Positions 6,865 through 15,663 are shown, counted from the stretch's first letter. The stretch: 30,810 bases of DNA from JBOFHT01 sp051649785 (GCA_051649785.1 JBOFHT010000102.1:1-30810), one strand, 5' to 3'. Notes: generated by a model from the letters alone, not told the origin. Made by a program: numbers and translations.

Positions 6865-8334
6865 TTATTTTTTACCAACTAATTCTTTTATTATTGAAAT
6901 ATCAGTTTCATCTAGGGTTTTTGTTAAGATTATTCCTATAAAGTACACTATTAATGATATTGGTATAGCTAAAAATAGTGAAACTTTAGGTATTCCTTCT
7001 ATTATGCCACTGTTTAATACATATAATACAATTAAAAGGATTAATGAAGATATAATAATTTTAACTATATCGGATATTATCCTTTTATGGGGATGATAAT
7101 TTTCTCTTAAAATAATATAATTCATTAAAATACAAATTAGAATTCCTGTAAAAACAGTAGCTATACTTGCACCTATATAACTTAAATATGGGATCATAAT
7201 TAAATTAACTACTACATTAAATGTAGCTGCAATTCCATTGATTTTAGCTACTATTAATTCCTTTCCTGATGCATTTAATAACATTGCTGCTGCACCATTT
7301 ACAAATAAGAATACTATATTCCATATTAAAATCTGTAAAACAGAACTAGCAAGTATAAATGATTTTCCATATATTAATAGAATAATATCAGTTGAGTAAA
7401 TACTTATAAAAATAGCTGCAGGTATTATAAAAAGAAGTAAATACTTCAAAGATTTCTCATAACTAATTTTTAAAAGTTCTGTTGAGTTTTTATATAATTT
7501 ACTCATATATGGGAACACTACAAACATATATACATTGTATATAGTCAATAAAACAATAACAAACTTATAAGCAGAACTATAAACTCCTACAGCAAAATCT
7601 CCTTTAAGAAATGAAAGCATAACCGAATCTATCCAAAAATAAATATTTGTAAAAAGATTTATAATTCCAAAGGATAATGATGCTTTAAATGTTTTTTTCC
7701 AAAATGGAATATCTATTTCTAATTTAGGAATTTTCAGTTGTTTATTTAATGTTAAATATAGATATATTAACGTTGCTAAGCTTCCTAACAAATATGTAAT
7801 AGCTATTGCCACTAAACCCAAATTTAAGTATATTGCTAGTAGAAAACACCCTAACATTAGACAACTATTAATAATAATCCCAATGGATTGATATTTCATT
7901 TTTTCAAATGCTTGGAAAACTCCATTAAATAAGTAGGCCATTGAGCTAAAAAGTACTTGTAGTGAAAGAATTAGAATAATACTAACTTTAAGTAATGTAT
8001 AACCCATAAATACAGACATTATAGCTAATATTATTAATATTACTATAAATGATAAAAGTGATATAAATAATTTTAAAGGTATTGTATTAGCTATATATTT
8101 ATTAAAAGAATCGTAATCCCTTGATATTTCCCGTGTTAAGTAGGTACTAATTCCAACGTCCATAAATATTGAAAGTATTCCTGTAAATGAGATTGCAAAA
8201 GTTAATACCCCCCAATCCTCAACCCCTAAATATCTAGCTATTAGGATTGTCCAAATAAAACCAAAAAGACTAGTTATTACTTGGGCAAGAAGTAGCCATC
8301 CAGTATTCTTAAAAATAGATTTTACCATACTCAT
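6865..8334 (-). CDS. Oligosaccharide flippase, Wzx/MATE-like membrane protein
   Basis: A 489-residue, very hydrophobic protein with about 14 membrane segments. The opening VKSIFKNTGWLLLAQVITSLFGFIWTI, then ARYLGVEDWGVLTFAISF and later LTREISRDYDSFNKY, is typical of Wzx-type polysaccharide flippases, which turn lipid-linked glycans over to the outer face of the membrane. The start at 8334 (ATG) is preferred to the GTG at 8343 because that GTGA fits a ribosome binding site; the choice is uncertain by three codons. The gene is convergent with the ABC pair and lies 258 nt downstream of an epimerase gene on the same strand, so it probably belongs to a cell-surface glycan or pseudomurein-precursor set. 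Confidence 0.85.
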   Translation of the reverse strand: MSMVKSIFKNTGWLLLAQVITSLFGFIWTILIARYLGVEDWGVLTFAISFTGILSIFMDVGISTYLTREISRDYDSFNKYIANTIPLKLFISLLSFIVILIILAIMSVFMGYTLLKVSIILILSLQVLFSSMAYLFNGVFQAFEKMKYQSIGIIINSCLMLGCFLLAIYLNLGLVAIAITYLLGSLATLIYLYLTLNKQLKIPKLEIDIPFWKKTFKASLSFGIINLFTNIYFWIDSVMLSFLKGDFAVGVYSSAYKFVIVLLTIYNVYMFVVFPYMSKLYKNSTELLKISYEKSLKYLLLFIIPAAIFISIYSTDIILLIYGKSFILASSVLQILIWNIVFLFVNGAAAMLLNASGKELIVAKINGIAATFNVVVNLIMIPYLSYIGASIATVFTGILICILMNYIILRENYHPHKRIISDIVKIIISSLILLIVLYVLNSGIIEGIPKVSLFLAIPISLIVYFIGIILTKTLDETDISIIKELVGKK

Positions 8335-8592
8335 TTTAGTCACTTTATTGTATAATTTGATATAATTGTTATTTTAGGTAATTTTAGGTAATTGTGTTTG
8401 ATTATATTATATATTATTTTATATGTTGATTTGTATTGTTAGGGAGTAATTTGTTAGTTGAATTGTGGTGTATATGTTATTAATATAGGATTTTAAACTT
8501 ATAATTTATTAATATAAATGTATTAACAAATTTATTAATTAAATTTATTAATTAGTATTGGGTCTATAACCAATTTTTTATAATCCATTTAG

Positions 8593-9534
8593 TTATTTCA
8601 ATGATTTAAACCAATTTACAGTTTCTTTTAACTGTTTTTCAAAGTTTAAATCGGCTTTAAAAGTAATATTCTCTAACTTATCTATATTTGCAGAGGAGTG
8701 TTTAATGTCACCTGCTCTCTCTTTTTCGTAATTTGGTTCAATATCGCTACCTATAATATCTCTAATTATATAAAAAAGTTCATTAATACTTATTGTTTTC
8801 CCAGTAGCTAAATTTAAAACACCATTATACTCAGACTCACATGCAAGAATATTTGCTTTAACAACGTCTTTAACATAAATAAAGTCTCTGCTTTGTTCAC
8901 CATCACCATAAATTGTAGGTGCTTTATTATTTAATAAAGAATGAATAAACTGGGGGATTACAGCAGCATATGCTGAATTAACATCTTGATTAGGTCCAAA
9001 AACATTAAAATATCTAAAACAAACGCTATTAAAATCATAGCTATTTTTAAATGATTGGCAATATAATTCACAACTTGCCTTAGTTGAAGCATAGGGAGAT
9101 AAAACATTAAAATTTTCACTTTCTTTTAGTGGCATATTAGTATTTTCACCATAAACAGCAGAGGAAGATGCAAAAATTAGTTTTTTAACATTACTATTTT
9201 TTGAGGCAATAAGTAATTTAATTGTTGCATCTATATTATTTTCATGGCACTTTATGGGATTTTCAATACTTAATGGAACACTTGCCATTGCAGAATGATG
9301 GAAAACATAATCTACATCATTTAGAATTTTTTCAAGTGAATTATTATTGGTGAATGTGTTAATATCTTCAAGTATTAATTCTAAGTTTTCATGTTTAGGG
9401 TTGGCTAGATTTTGGATTTTACCAGTTGATTCATTATCAATAACTATCACTTCATTATTTTCAACTAGTTGATTAACAATATGAGATCCAATAAACCCTA
9501 AACCCCCTGTAACAAGTACTTTTTTGTTTTTCAT
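8593..9534 (-). CDS. NAD-dependent UDP-sugar epimerase/dehydratase (extended SDR, GalE-like)
   Basis: A 313-residue extended short-chain dehydrogenase acting on nucleotide sugars. Seen: the NAD-binding TGGLGFIGSH (9-18), IDNESTGK (32-39) for the adenosine ribose, catalytic Ser124 region (FASSSAVYG) and Tyr148-x3-Lys152 (PYASTKASCE), then RYFNVFGPNQ and GDGEQSRDFIYVKDV typical of UDP-glucose 4-epimerase-like enzymes. The start at 9534 has GTGGT 7 nt upstream; the GTG at 9546 is part of that site. The exact substrate (UDP-Glc, UDP-GlcNAc or another sugar) cannot be read from sequence. It lies upstream of the flippase on the same strand and divergent from the eha cluster. Confidence 0.85.
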   Translation of the reverse strand: MKNKKVLVTGGLGFIGSHIVNQLVENNEVIVIDNESTGKIQNLANPKHENLELILEDINTFTNNNSLEKILNDVDYVFHHSAMASVPLSIENPIKCHENNIDATIKLLIASKNSNVKKLIFASSSAVYGENTNMPLKESENFNVLSPYASTKASCELYCQSFKNSYDFNSVCFRYFNVFGPNQDVNSAYAAVIPQFIHSLLNNKAPTIYGDGEQSRDFIYVKDVVKANILACESEYNGVLNLATGKTISINELFYIIRDIIGSDIEPNYEKERAGDIKHSSANIDKLENITFKADLNFEKQLKETVNWFKSLK

Positions 9535-9868
9535 AGATATAACCACTTAGTATTAGTTAGTAATTGTTAAATTTTAATTTAATTAATTTTTAATATATTT
9601 AATTTCCAGTAAATTTAATGAGTTATAATATTTTTATTAAATTTTTTATTTTATTTTAGTTATTTTATATCATTAATAATTATCCTAATTAATACCACTA
9701 TAAATTAATATCATTATAATATATTCGACATAACTTATATTATTTTTGTTTTATATAGCTAAAATTTTAATTATCTTAATTATTTTGACTTAAATTTATT
9801 TTAATTATATTAAATTTCCTAGACTAAAGTAAAAACATTTATATATTTTAATATTAAGACTATTTATC
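9535..9868. other. Divergent spacer between the epimerase and ehaA
   Basis: 334 bp of AT-rich DNA without a coding frame. It must hold both divergent promoters. The ehaA promoter is visible at 9838-9845; the epimerase promoter (minus strand) is not clear to me. No convincing operator palindrome or riboswitch was seen. Confidence 0.6.
9838..9845 (+). promoter_or_regulatory. Putative TATA box of the eha cluster
   Basis: TTTATATA preceded by a purine-rich AAAAAC BRE-like element, centred about 27 bp upstream of the ehaA ATG at 9869. No Shine-Dalgarno motif lies between them, so the main eha mRNA probably starts at or within a few bases of the ATG (leaderless). Confidence 0.6.
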
Positions 9869-10177
9869 ATGATTATTCATGTTAATGAAATGTACTTATT
9901 AATAAATTATATTGTAGTTATAATAGTAGCTATTCTTATAGCTCTAATATTGAAAGTACCAATTCTTCCAGAAAAACCAAGAAGGTTTTCAAATACAGCT
10001 TCAGCAATATTCCCAACTCCCATAATTGGAATTGGATTACTAGCTGTGCTATTTTCACTTGGATTTTACTGGTTATATGATGGTTTAGTTCTAGCTATTA
10101 TAATTGGTGCTTTTTCAGCAATATTTGTTAAGTTTGGATTTAAATATATATTTCCGGCAATGGAATCCAGTAATTAA
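9869..10177 (+). CDS. ehaA: Energy-converting hydrogenase A subunit EhaA
   Basis: A 102-residue membrane protein with about three hydrophobic segments (9-28, 50-70, 72-95) separated by a short basic loop with LPEKPRRFSN and PTPIIGIG. It is identified chiefly as the first of 18 genes that match ehaA-ehaR in order and character. Eha membrane subunits anchor the hydrogenase and form the ion-coupling part; the specific role of EhaA is unknown. The ATG lacks a Shine-Dalgarno site but sits about 27 bp after a TATA box, which suggests leaderless translation. A 230-bp spacer separates it from ehaB. Confidence 0.78.
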   Translation: MIIHVNEMYLLINYIVVIIVAILIALILKVPILPEKPRRFSNTASAIFPTPIIGIGLLAVLFSLGFYWLYDGLVLAIIIGAFSAIFVKFGFKYIFPAMESSN

Positions 10178-10306
10178 ATTAGATTCAGATTTAAAAAACA
10201 ATAATTAATAATGTATAAGCTTAATAATTAGATTATATAATATAATTATATAAAAATTTAGTTAAATAAATATTAATTAAATTAGTAAAAATAGATTAAG
10301 CAATTT

Positions 10307-10374
10307 AATTTATTAATTCCTTCAATTTATTAACTCATTAAATTTATTAATTCCTTCCATTTATTAACTAATTC
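10307..10374. repeat. Tandem 34-bp duplication in the ehaA-ehaB spacer
   Basis: Units 10307-10340 and 10341-10374 are head-to-tail and differ at only a few positions (both begin aatttattaattcctt). They lie in a 230-bp spacer inside the eha operon, just before the ehaB ribosome binding site. Confidence 0.8.
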
Positions 10375-10407
10375 AATTTAAAACCAATAAAAACTAATTG
10401 TGATATT

Positions 10408-10908
10408 ATGAATGAAATATTAGGAATAATTATAGCTGCTGTAATTGCTTGGCTTAATTTTGTACTAATTGACACTTATTTTGGACTTCCCGAAGTTCCA
10501 GGTGTTAAAGGTGCTGAAAATATTGGCCGTGCTGTTAAAAGGCGTGGTGGTAATTTAGCAGGTGGATTTTTCCAAGGAAATATTGTTTGTTCTCCGGATG
10601 CATCTGCAGGAACTCTTCTAGCAGGAATTGGAGTAATGCTTATAGGATTTGAAGGTGGGCTTATTGCAGCTCTACTTGTTTACATTGGAAACAGATTATG
10701 TGCCGATCCCGGGTATGCAGGTACTACTGGTGCATTAACTGCTACAATATTAGCTGTTCTTTTATCAACAATTGGAATATCTCCTGAATTTTTTGTAGTA
10801 GGTATGGTAATAGCTATTTTAACAATACAAGGTATAGCTCAACCAGCAGCTTCAAGATTTCTAGGTAAAATAGCTAAAAAGATGAATCGCCATACAGAAA
10901 TTGAATAA
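10408..10908 (+). CDS. ehaB: Energy-converting hydrogenase A subunit EhaB
   Basis: A 166-residue integral membrane protein with about four membrane segments (4-25, 70-94, 107-123, 127-145). Between the first two is a hydrophilic, Gly-rich loop with GVKGAENIGRAVKRRGGNLAG and CSPDASAGTLLAGIG, and a second loop with NRLCADPGYAGTTGAL; these loops look strongly conserved and contain the only two Cys. The assignment rests on its position as second eha gene and on this membrane/loop pattern. Translation starts at ATG after GTGATATT, a start context also used by ehaJ and ehaP. Its specific role in the complex is not known. Confidence 0.78.
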   Translation: MNEILGIIIAAVIAWLNFVLIDTYFGLPEVPGVKGAENIGRAVKRRGGNLAGGFFQGNIVCSPDASAGTLLAGIGVMLIGFEGGLIAALLVYIGNRLCADPGYAGTTGALTATILAVLLSTIGISPEFFVVGMVIAILTIQGIAQPAASRFLGKIAKKMNRHTEIE

Positions 10909-10913
10909 TTAAA

Positions 10914-11009
10914 TTATATTATATTTTAAAGTATAACACATTATAATTTTAAAGTATATTAAATTAAAATTATATTTATATTATATTTTGAAGTATAACA
11001 TATTATAAT
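10914..11009. repeat. Two 34-bp direct repeats in the ehaB-ehaC spacer
   Basis: 10914-10947 and 10976-11009 match at 32 of 34 positions (ttatattatatttt-aagtataaca core), 62 bp apart. The spacer is otherwise AT-rich and non-coding. Confidence 0.8.
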
Positions 11010-11074
11010 AAATAAGTAATTATAATATAATTAAATAATAATATATTTCAATAAGTTTATTACGGAAAGGTACA

Positions 11075-11314
11075 ATGTTAACAGTAAATCTAATCCTTGG
11101 AATAATAATTATTTTCATGGCAATAAGAACTCTTTTAGCTAGAGATAATGCTGAAAAATTATTATATATTAATGTAATTGGATTTGCATCCTCTGCATTA
11201 ATAGCATTGTATATTGCAACACCATTTGGGTTTGTAGTAGCTTCAACTTTCTTTATTTGCTCAACATTAAGTTCTAATGCTATTGCATATACTTTAAATA
11301 AGGTAGAGGACTAA
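11075..11314 (+). CDS. ehaC: Energy-converting hydrogenase A subunit EhaC
   Basis: A 79-residue hydrophobic protein with about three membrane segments (1-19, 30-48, 52-70) and a charged loop LLARDNAEKLLYINVIG. Its size and pattern resemble small subunits of Mrp/complex I-type membrane modules (MnhF-like), which would fit a part in ion translocation, but the gene is assigned mainly by order. GGAAAGGT lies just upstream of the ATG. A short acidic tail (NKVED) ends it, 54 nt before ehaD. Confidence 0.75.
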   Translation: MLTVNLILGIIIIFMAIRTLLARDNAEKLLYINVIGFASSALIALYIATPFGFVVASTFFICSTLSSNAIAYTLNKVED

Positions 11315-11368
11315 TAGAATATTAATTAAAATTTAACTCAAATTATTAGTATATTATTTGGTGAAAAA

Positions 11369-11686
11369 ATGAATCCTTGGGATATTATTGATATCAACAT
11401 AATTGCAGCTGTTTTAATTATAATAGGTGCATTTGGACTTATATGGTTAGTTAAACCATTGGATAAAGTCATAATGCTTAACTTAATGGAAGTTGGATTT
11501 CTTTTAACAGTTGTATCTGCTAAATACTTAGATGTTGCATTTGCAATAGCTATTTTCACACCAATTTCAACTATGATAATTTTATTTGCAATTATAAAAA
11601 TCAATACAATTAGAAAAGAGAATTCTAACACTAACTTAAATGATAATAATGGTTCTGATGATAATATGGAGGTTAAAAATGCTTGA
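11369..11686 (+). CDS. ehaD: Energy-converting hydrogenase A subunit EhaD
   Basis: A 105-residue protein with three membrane segments (10-30, 34-50, 55-77) and a hydrophilic C-terminal tail (80-105) rich in Asn, Asp and Ser. The membrane part contains LMEVGFLLTVVSAKYLDVAFAIA, which resembles small Mrp/NuoK-like subunits. GGTG lies 6 nt before the ATG. The end of the gene overlaps the ehaE start by 8 nt, and the GGAGG used by ehaE lies inside this reading frame, so the two are translationally coupled. The Asn-rich tail is the mildest of several such additions in this cluster. Confidence 0.75.
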   Translation: MNPWDIIDINIIAAVLIIIGAFGLIWLVKPLDKVIMLNLMEVGFLLTVVSAKYLDVAFAIAIFTPISTMIILFAIIKINTIRKENSNTNLNDNNGSDDNMEVKNA

Positions 11687-11939
11687 TTTCCAAATATGGT
11701 TTTATTTAGGTTGCTTTATTACTATTCTCGGTGCAATGGCAACTGTTTTTGGTCCAGGTGTTAAAGATCCTATTGTCAGAACTATAAACACAGAAGTAGC
11801 TGCAATTGGTATTTCACTAATATTCCTTACATATAATCATACTTTGGCTCTACTTACATTTGTAGCAGCTACTGTATTTATCACACTTATATTATTACGT
11901 GCAATAATGCGTCTAGAAGAAATGGGGGCTGATGTATGA
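11679..11939 (+). CDS. ehaE: Energy-converting hydrogenase A subunit EhaE
   Basis: An 86-residue membrane protein, MLDFQIWFYLGCFITILG onward, with about three hydrophobic segments (6-24, 36-54, 57-77) and the motif FGPGVKDPIVRTINTEVAAIGISL. The start at 11679 is chosen because GGAGGT lies 6 nt upstream; a longer frame from 11640 would place that site within the gene. It overlaps ehaD by 8 nt and its stop overlaps the ehaF start (ATGA), a tightly coupled trio. Role: part of the eha membrane arm; the assignment is by order and size. Confidence 0.76.
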   Translation: MLDFQIWFYLGCFITILGAMATVFGPGVKDPIVRTINTEVAAIGISLIFLTYNHTLALLTFVAATVFITLILLRAIMRLEEMGADV

Positions 11940-12592
11940 AAATAGCTGATTTTTGGAACTCTTTAGCTAACCCTAAACAGATTCCCAAGTTATTTGCCAT
12001 TATACTAGCTATTGTATTAATAGTTGGATTCACTATTCCATTTGCATTAAATGTAGATCAAATTTATCCACGACCTGCTCCTCAAGAGCAAATAAATGCT
12101 GGTGATAGGGTAGCTCCTTATGATAGGGGTGGCGAAGTTTTAGTATCTCCCGGAATTACTGATGCCCAATATCCTAATAATTCCAAAGCTTTAGGTTGGA
12201 TTAATAGTTATATGTCTCCTATTGCCATAGCTGTTAAAGATTCAAGCCCATATTTTGGTACTTCAATTTACTCCTCTCCTGGTGGTTTAATTGATGAGAT
12301 ACTTTATTATACTCGTGGTTTCGATACTATTTTAGAGTCTACTATACTTATGATGTCCTTTATTATTGCATCTTGGTTATTTATTAATTTCACTGCTAAT
12401 ACTAAAGCTATTAACAGTTATTCCAATAATATAAATAAAAATAATAAAAATAATAAAATTAGTAAAAGTAAAATTAATAGAATTAATAAAAAAGCCAGTA
12501 ATAATATAGGCAAAAACACTAATAATTCTAATAATGATGAGAAGGATTATGATGCCGATACTCATAATAAAGACAATAAGGGAGATAATTAG
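11936..12592 (+). CDS. ehaF: Energy-converting hydrogenase A subunit EhaF with an Asn-rich C-terminal extension
   Basis: A 218-residue protein. A membrane segment near the N-terminus (18-38) is followed by an extracytoplasmic domain (about 40-135) with DQIYPRPAPQEQINAGDRVAPYDRGGE and SPGGLIDEILYYTRGFDT, then a second membrane segment (138-156). The remaining ~60 residues are an Asn/Lys/Ser-rich, hydrophilic tail of very low complexity, encoded mostly by AAT and AAA codons. The folded part alone would be about 160 residues, which I take to be the conserved protein. It starts within the ehaE stop (ATGA) and is followed immediately by ehaG. The tail would lie on the cytoplasmic side. Confidence 0.78.
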   Translation: MKIADFWNSLANPKQIPKLFAIILAIVLIVGFTIPFALNVDQIYPRPAPQEQINAGDRVAPYDRGGEVLVSPGITDAQYPNNSKALGWINSYMSPIAIAVKDSSPYFGTSIYSSPGGLIDEILYYTRGFDTILESTILMMSFIIASWLFINFTANTKAINSYSNNINKNNKNNKISKSKINRINKKASNNIGKNTNNSNNDEKDYDADTHNKDNKGDN

Positions 12593-13318
12593 ATGATTAC
12601 TTTGGTTCCACCTTTTGTTCCAGCTGTTACAGCATCACTTTATCTTCCTGCAATTTATACTGCACTTATTGTAGGATTCATTGGTTTGATTGGAATAGCT
12701 ATGGCTAAAAAAGACTTACAACTATTAATTATAACTGATATTGTAGGGTTGGCTATGCTTATTATTGTAGCTGCGGTTGGAACTGATTTAGCCGAAGCAT
12801 TAATTTTACCAGGGCTTGTTGTTGAATTAGCTGAAATTATGGCTATTTCTGAGATTTTAATGGCAAAAGAAATGCGAAAAATCTCTAAAAAGCGAGCTGA
12901 AACTCCTGATTATGGGTCTATTACAGGTGTAGTTGTTAAAAAACCTTCTATTTATCCAACTCCATTTTTATTTGATATGGAAATTCTTCGAACTGCTCCT
13001 AACTTTTTAGCACTTGTATTCCTTGCTTATGGTATATTCTTAAGTGGATTTACAGGTGGGGCAGTAGCTGGTGCTGGAATATTATTCTATGTATTATCTA
13101 GAAAAGCAAGTGGTCTCCCAATATTTGTTTTAGATGGTGTTGGGGCAGTTTCAGGTCTTGCTTGGTGTTTATGGATTATAGGTTTCTTAGTATTCTTCTT
13201 AAATCCTTCATTATGGTTATTAGGTCTTTTCATGGCGGCATTTGGTCTTTTATTAAAAGTAGCTTCTAAAATGGGATTAATTGCTTTAATGATGCGAGAA
13301 GAAATTAAAAGAGAATAA
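12593..13318 (+). CDS. ehaG: Energy-converting hydrogenase A subunit EhaG
   Basis: A 241-residue polytopic membrane protein. It starts directly after the ehaF stop with GGGAGAT 6 nt upstream. The first half has three segments with acidic residues inside or next to them (TDIVGLAML, GTDLAEALILPGLVVELAEIMAISE), reminiscent of NuoK/MnhC-type ion-channel subunits. A basic cytoplasmic loop (KEMRKISKKRAE) leads to several further segments. Membrane-embedded Glu and Asp are consistent with ion translocation, though this is inference. Assignment is by order in the cluster. A 174-bp spacer follows before ehaH. Confidence 0.78.
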   Translation: MITLVPPFVPAVTASLYLPAIYTALIVGFIGLIGIAMAKKDLQLLIITDIVGLAMLIIVAAVGTDLAEALILPGLVVELAEIMAISEILMAKEMRKISKKRAETPDYGSITGVVVKKPSIYPTPFLFDMEILRTAPNFLALVFLAYGIFLSGFTGGAVAGAGILFYVLSRKASGLPIFVLDGVGAVSGLAWCLWIIGFLVFFLNPSLWLLGLFMAAFGLLLKVASKMGLIALMMREEIKRE

Positions 13319-13504
13319 TTAAATCAAATTATTAAATTATAACTGATTATAATCCTAATCATAGAATAATCATATCAATTGTAATTTATCAAACTTAATA
13401 AGTACATTACTAATAAGTACATTAATATAAATATTAATTTAATTAAATAATACAAATTAAATATAATATTATCGAAAACTATAAAAACTATAATGAGGAC
13501 TACT

Positions 13505-14185
13505 ATGGATATTTCAACTTTAGGTGGGGGATTATTAGGTCAAATACCTCTGGGGGATATTGTATTATATGTTACACCGTTCCACCTCTTTGCATTTATA
13601 GCAGTTTTAGTATTTACAGCTTTAATAGCTATGAGTAAAACCGAAACTCAAGTAGAAGCAGAATTAGGTACTTTAAATAATATTCGGCAAAGTGTTGGAT
13701 TAGAAGAGTTTAAAGTTCGAAGATTATTGGCTATTGTTTGTGGTTTAGCTACAGCAGGAGCTATGATTACTGGTGATTTATTTAATCTCACTCTCTTAAT
13801 TGCTTTAACTGGTATTGTTAATATTGGTATTGTTGCAGCTGTTAAACAAATCGATGTTCTTGAAGCTGCTTATAATTATGGTATAATAGCTATGCTTGCA
13901 AGTTTACCTCTTTTTGGGGGAGCAGCTATAATTTTAGCTTCAACTGGAACTTTAAGTTTATTTGTTTTATCATCAATGACCGTTTCATCACCTATGGTTA
14001 TATTTGGTGCAATATTGCTTCTTATTGGTGTTGCAGGTGAAACTGGTGTAGCTCCATTTTTTGCAACAAAAGCTGAGATGTTTAGGACTCCTGGTTCTCC
14101 TTTTATATTGATTATACATTTAAGTTCATTAATGATTATTGTAAGAATTGTAGAAGTTTTATTAATATTAATTAAGCCATTTTAG
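13505..14185 (+). CDS. ehaH: Energy-converting hydrogenase A subunit EhaH (NuoL/M-like membrane subunit)
   Basis: A 226-residue membrane protein with about six segments. Known eha clusters have two membrane subunits conserved in all energy-converting hydrogenases; this one corresponds to the antiporter-like NuoL/EchA type, in strongly shortened form. Visible features include GDLFNLTLLIALTGIVNIGIVAAV (membrane Asp), a Lys-bearing AAVKQIDVLEAAYNYGIIAM segment and GVAGETGVAPFFATKAEMFRT, which resembles the conserved Lys/Glu sites of Mrp/complex I antiporter subunits. The start at 13505 is chosen because GAGG lies 6 nt upstream; an ATG at 13493 overlaps that site. Confidence 0.8.
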   Translation: MDISTLGGGLLGQIPLGDIVLYVTPFHLFAFIAVLVFTALIAMSKTETQVEAELGTLNNIRQSVGLEEFKVRRLLAIVCGLATAGAMITGDLFNLTLLIALTGIVNIGIVAAVKQIDVLEAAYNYGIIAMLASLPLFGGAAIILASTGTLSLFVLSSMTVSSPMVIFGAILLLIGVAGETGVAPFFATKAEMFRTPGSPFILIIHLSSLMIIVRIVEVLLILIKPF

Positions 14186-14221
14186 GCATTTTTTATAATT
14201 AATTCATTGTATGGTGTAAAA

Positions 14222-14437
14222 ATGAAAAGATTCAAATTACTTAGCTATTTGATTTTAATTATCTCAATTCTATCTATTGGTACTTGTATTCTATTTTCAG
14301 TTGCTAATTGGATAGTTTATGGAGTAGCTATAGTTTTCATTCCATTATTCATATTATCTCTTGGTTTAGTAACTATGGGTGTACCTAAAAAAGATGAGGA
14401 GGATGAAAGAAGAGAAGAACCATTTATTGGATACTAG
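14222..14437 (+). CDS. ehaI: Energy-converting hydrogenase A subunit EhaI
   Basis: A 71-residue protein with two membrane segments (8-27, 31-52) and a charged tail with KKDEEDERREEPFIGY. GGTG lies 5 nt before the ATG; a TTG start 15 nt upstream is rejected because the GGTG site would be internal. The context GGTGTAAAAATG is identical to that of ehaM. Known only by position in the eha cluster; likely a small scaffold subunit of the membrane arm. Confidence 0.74.
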   Translation: MKRFKLLSYLILIISILSIGTCILFSVANWIVYGVAIVFIPLFILSLGLVTMGVPKKDEEDERREEPFIGY

Positions 14438-14508
14438 AATCATTAGTTACTAGAATCTATAAATATCTAATTAAATAATATTCTGTCTTCTTCATTTTAT
14501 GTGATATT

Positions 14509-15372
14509 ATGAATTTAATGCTTGAAATTATAGTAAATGTTATTATTGCTTTTCTAATGGGTAGCTTACTTACAGGTTTCCATAGAAAGATAATGGCAAG
14601 AATTCAGCAAAGACCAGGTCCTCCTATTGTACAGCATATTTTACACTCTTTAAAATTCTTTTTTAAAGAAACAACTTATCCTAAAACAGCTGCAATGCCA
14701 TTTTATGTAAGTATTACAGTTATTTTATGTGCAATTTGGATTACAGGTATAATTATAGGTCCAGTTAGCCAAGGTTCATTATTTGTACTATTTGCAATTT
14801 ATGCTATTCATAAAATTGTTGAGCATAACTCAGGATCTAGTTCAGGTTCTCCTTATGGTAAATTAAGCTGTGTAAGGGCAGTCTTTTCAGCAGCTTCAGA
14901 ATTACCATTATTTGCAGTTTTAGCCTTTGTTTACTTACAAACAGGGTCTATGATTATTAGTGATATTGTAGCTTATCAAACAGCCAATGGACCGCTTTTC
15001 TACTCACTTCCATTAGTAGCTTTAGTATTCTTTGTATTATTAATAGCTAAATCTCCTTATTCTCCATTTTCAATTACTAAAGGTAAGGATATTATTTCTG
15101 GATTTGAAACTGAGCATTTTGGTCTTCTTAGAGGATTTATAATGTTTTCAGAGTCTATAGCATGGTATGTTTTACTATGGATTTTCTTAACAGTATTCTT
15201 TAGTCCGTTACCTCTTATTGCTTATGTATTGGGAATGATTATTATTACAGGGATAATAGCAGTAATTAATGCCTTAACACCTATTTTAAATCCTAATCAT
15301 TCAGTTATGAATCAAATAACTATAGCTATTATTGGATTTACAGGTACAATTATTTTGATGTTAGTATTTTAG
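14509..15372 (+). CDS. ehaJ: Energy-converting hydrogenase A subunit EhaJ (NuoH/EchB-like)
   Basis: A 287-residue membrane protein homologous to NuoH/HycD/EchB, the subunit that connects the hydrogenase module to the membrane. About eight segments. The diagnostic N-terminal loop GFHRKIMARIQQRPGPP is present, followed by a second cytoplasmic loop with LKFFFKETTYPKTAAMP, and VRAVFSAASELPLFAVLAF and KSPYSPFSITKGKDIISGFETEHFG, which match the conserved glutamates and loops of the family that face the hydrogenase/quinone-site region. The start follows GTGATATT. This is one of the most secure identifications in the cluster. Confidence 0.9.
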   Translation: MNLMLEIIVNVIIAFLMGSLLTGFHRKIMARIQQRPGPPIVQHILHSLKFFFKETTYPKTAAMPFYVSITVILCAIWITGIIIGPVSQGSLFVLFAIYAIHKIVEHNSGSSSGSPYGKLSCVRAVFSAASELPLFAVLAFVYLQTGSMIISDIVAYQTANGPLFYSLPLVALVFFVLLIAKSPYSPFSITKGKDIISGFETEHFGLLRGFIMFSESIAWYVLLWIFLTVFFSPLPLIAYVLGMIIITGIIAVINALTPILNPNHSVMNQITIAIIGFTGTIILMLVF

Positions 15373-15399
15373 ATATTATAATTATTGGGAAGTTTTCAC

Positions 15400-15663
15400 A
15401 TGAAAAATCACACAAATGATAAAGGAATAATTATTTTAAGTTCTCTAGTAGCTATGGGTATGGTAATAGCTAGTTTTTTAGCTTCCTCACTACAACAAAT
15501 GATTATTATTCCTGTTACAATTGTAAGCATAGTATTTTTAATACTTTTAATTGCTCAAAATCCAAAAATAGCTCATTTAACTGAAAAGTTAGAGCAAATT
15601 GTATTTATTATTACTTTACTAATAATTGCAATATCTTTTGCACTATTATATAAACCTATGTAG
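15400..15663 (+). CDS. ehaK: Energy-converting hydrogenase A subunit EhaK
   Basis: An 87-residue membrane protein with three segments (about 13-30, 34-52, 66-84). ATG at 15400 is taken as start; GGGAAG lies about 9 nt upstream and a TTG at 15385 is less likely. It ends YKPM at TAG 15661-15663. Directly after, in a neighbouring frame, 78 codons of Asn-rich sequence run open to 15890. A single frame change near the stop would add that as a tail, like the one on EhaF. Assigned by order. Confidence 0.72.
   Translation: MKNHTNDKGIIILSSLVAMGMVIASFLASSLQQMIIIPVTIVSIVFLILLIAQNPKIAHLTEKLEQIVFIITLLIIAISFALLYKPM

Noticed and set aside
10307..11009. Repeated spacer units considered as a CRISPR array
   Set aside because: Only two copies each, of different sequence, without regular unique spacers or cas genes.
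12377..12565. An Ile-rich hydrophobic minus-strand frame opposite the EhaF tail
   Set aside because: It is the reverse complement of the AAT-rich array (ATT codons), so the hydrophobicity is a by-product.
13619..14056. Frequent TAGCT pentamers
   Set aside because: They mostly arise from Ala GCT codons after codons ending in TA; without a whole-genome count I cannot claim a motif.
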